DNA from: Bacteroidales bacterium
GTDB taxonomy: Bacteria; Bacteroidota; Bacteroidia; Bacteroidales; P3
Assembly: GCA_004551865.1 (NCBI GenBank)
Contig: SFPR01000065.1
Coordinates: 1-7,133 of the forward strand
Direction of reading: 5' to 3'
DNA: 7,133 nt
In this document: positions 6,521-7,133 of the stretch, one piece after another
Numbering within the stretch: the stretch's first letter is position 1
How the letters are laid out: each line of letters begins with the position of its first letter
The notes under the pieces: generated by a model
The model's database searches: none
The model's input: the letters and a program-made list of their open reading frames with translations, nothing else
Told to the model about the DNA's origin: nothing
Made by a program: the position numbers and the translations under genes

Positions 6521-7009
6521 ATGACGCAAAAAACAATAGCCGTAGTCTATTCTTCCAAATACGGCACAACGAAGACGATTTGCGAAACCATCAAAGAACA
6601 TTCGGACAACAATACCACCTTTGACCTCTTTTGTTTGGATAAAGGCGAGCAGCCCGACTTGAACAACTACAACCACATCATCATCGGCACTTCGGTCTAT
6701 GCAGGACATCCTCGGGCAAAGGTCGTTGCATTTTGCCAATCAAACATAGAAGCCATAAAGAAACTCCGTTTCTCCCTGTTTGTGTGCGGAATGGACAAAG
6801 CAAATGCCAAGAAAGAAATGGAAACCGCTTACCCTTCCGAGTTGAGAGACCCGGCAGTGCAACTCAAATTCTTTGAAGGAGAGTTCAAGTTGGAAGACAT
6901 GAAGTTTTTCGACAAGATGATTTTGAAACTGATGCTCAAAGTAAAGCAGTCAGTTCGCAGAGACTACAACGACGAAGTCGCAGACTTTGTCTCCAAAATC
7001 CTGATGTAG
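6521..7009 (+). CDS. Flavodoxin-domain protein (HemG-like, Flavodoxin_5 type)
   Basis: This 162-residue cytoplasmic protein has a flavodoxin fold that should bind FMN. The N-terminal strand and phosphate-binding loop read IAVVYSSKYGTTKTI (6-20), with the usual Ser/Thr/Gly-rich pattern. The second flavin-contact region is IIIGTSVYAGHPR (53-65). The segment FFDKMILKLMLKVK near the C-terminus resembles the FMIKLIMK region of E. coli HemG, the menaquinone-linked protoporphyrinogen oxidase. That places the protein in the Flavodoxin_5 group rather than among classical electron-carrier flavodoxins. Whether it oxidises protoporphyrinogen is not shown; many Bacteroidales homologues have no tested role. 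It follows the acetyltransferase by 115 bases, a stretch that is A/C-rich and shows no clear promoter or terminator. Its stop lies 12 bases from the stop of the convergent gene. Confidence 0.88.
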   Translation: MTQKTIAVVYSSKYGTTKTICETIKEHSDNNTTFDLFCLDKGEQPDLNNYNHIIIGTSVYAGHPRAKVVAFCQSNIEAIKKLRFSLFVCGMDKANAKKEMETAYPSELRDPAVQLKFFEGEFKLEDMKFFDKMILKLMLKVKQSVRRDYNDEVADFVSKILM

Positions 7010-7021
7010 TCAAATACTGCT

Positions 7022-7133
7022 CTATTCCACCAATAGTTTCTTTTCGACAGAGCCTTTGGCGGTTTGAAGTCTTATGAAGTAAACGCCTTTTTGCAAGGAG
7101 GAGACGTCCAAAGCCATGCTGTTGGCGTTGCAT
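7022..7133 (-). CDS. C-terminal end of a T9SS-secreted protein (type A sorting domain)
   Basis: Read leftwards from the right edge, this frame gives 36 codons ending at a TAG (7024-7022). The visible peptide includes MALDVSSLQKGVYFIRLQ followed by TAKGSVEKKLLVE and the stop. It matches the last part of the type A T9SS C-terminal sorting domain: a DVSSL-x-x-G turn, the GVYFIRL strand, a short Gly-containing turn, and a final Lys-rich KKLLV strand at the extreme C-terminus. In such proteins this domain directs the cargo through the T9SS and is then removed as the cargo is anchored to the surface or released. The catalytic or structural body of the protein lies outside the window, so its function is unknown. 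An overlapping minus-strand frame with an ATG at 7133 (stop at 6936) is a shadow. The gene is convergent with the flavodoxin gene. Confidence 0.87.
   Translation of the reverse strand, partial: CNANSMALDVSSLQKGVYFIRLQTAKGSVEKKLLVE

Noticed and set aside
6273..6524. Plus-strand frame of 83 codons overlapping the end of the acetyltransferase and the gap before the flavodoxin.
   Set aside because: Low-complexity Ser/Thr/Lys-rich translation in another frame. The first part is out of frame with the conserved HHVQMDG signature, so it is a shadow.
6936..7133. Minus-strand frame starting with an ATG at the right edge.
   Set aside because: The adjacent minus-strand frame encodes a clear T9SS sorting-domain tail ending at 7022, while this one gives an Arg/Leu-rich shadow that runs into the flavodoxin gene.
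1..7133. CRISPR array, insertion sequence, tRNA or rRNA genes.
   Set aside because: I saw no regularly spaced repeats, transposase-like frames, terminal inverted repeats or RNA-gene signatures on either strand; nearly all of the window is accounted for by coding genes.

Overview
The window looks like chromosomal DNA from a Bacteroidota bacterium, most likely of the order Bacteroidales. It holds a complete run of the four core genes of the type IX secretion system (T9SS), which is confined to that phylum: gldK/porK, gldL/porL, gldM/porM and gldN/porN. It also holds the tail of a T9SS-type secreted protein. The gene leaders are A-rich with weak or absent Shine-Dalgarno sites, and promoter-like TAnnTTTG hexamer-type boxes occur in the one divergent intergenic region; both fit this phylum.

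Layout. (1) Positions 1-170, minus strand: the start of an unidentified membrane-anchored or exported protein that runs off the left edge. (2) 171-299: a divergent intergenic region with one candidate promoter box for each strand and a short inverted repeat. (3) 300-5242, plus strand: gldK, gldL, gldM and gldN, spaced 54, 46 and 28 bases apart, evidently one transcription unit. It closes with a perfect 11-bp-stem intrinsic terminator at 5261-5302. (4) 5314-7009, plus strand: three accessory genes, namely a half-size EamA/DMT membrane protein, a CatA-like O-acetyltransferase and a HemG-like flavodoxin. Their leucine codon choice differs clearly from that of the gld genes. (5) 7022-7133, minus strand: the last 36 codons of a protein ending in a T9SS type A C-terminal sorting domain, convergent with the flavodoxin gene and running off the right edge.

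How the genes work together. From knowledge of the families, GldL and GldM form the inner-membrane proton-driven motor. GldM crosses the periplasm and contacts the GldK lipoprotein/GldN ring under the outer membrane, and this drives export of proteins bearing the C-terminal sorting domain seen at the right edge. A porP/sprF-like gene, which precedes porK in Porphyromonas, is not next to gldK here, because the upstream neighbour is divergent. The EamA protein, acetyltransferase and flavodoxin have no evident functional link to secretion.

I do not see an undescribed system. The points most worth a second look are the EamA start directly after the terminator U-tract, the codon-usage break at that terminator, the face-to-face promoter candidates upstream of gldK, and the partial genes at both edges.
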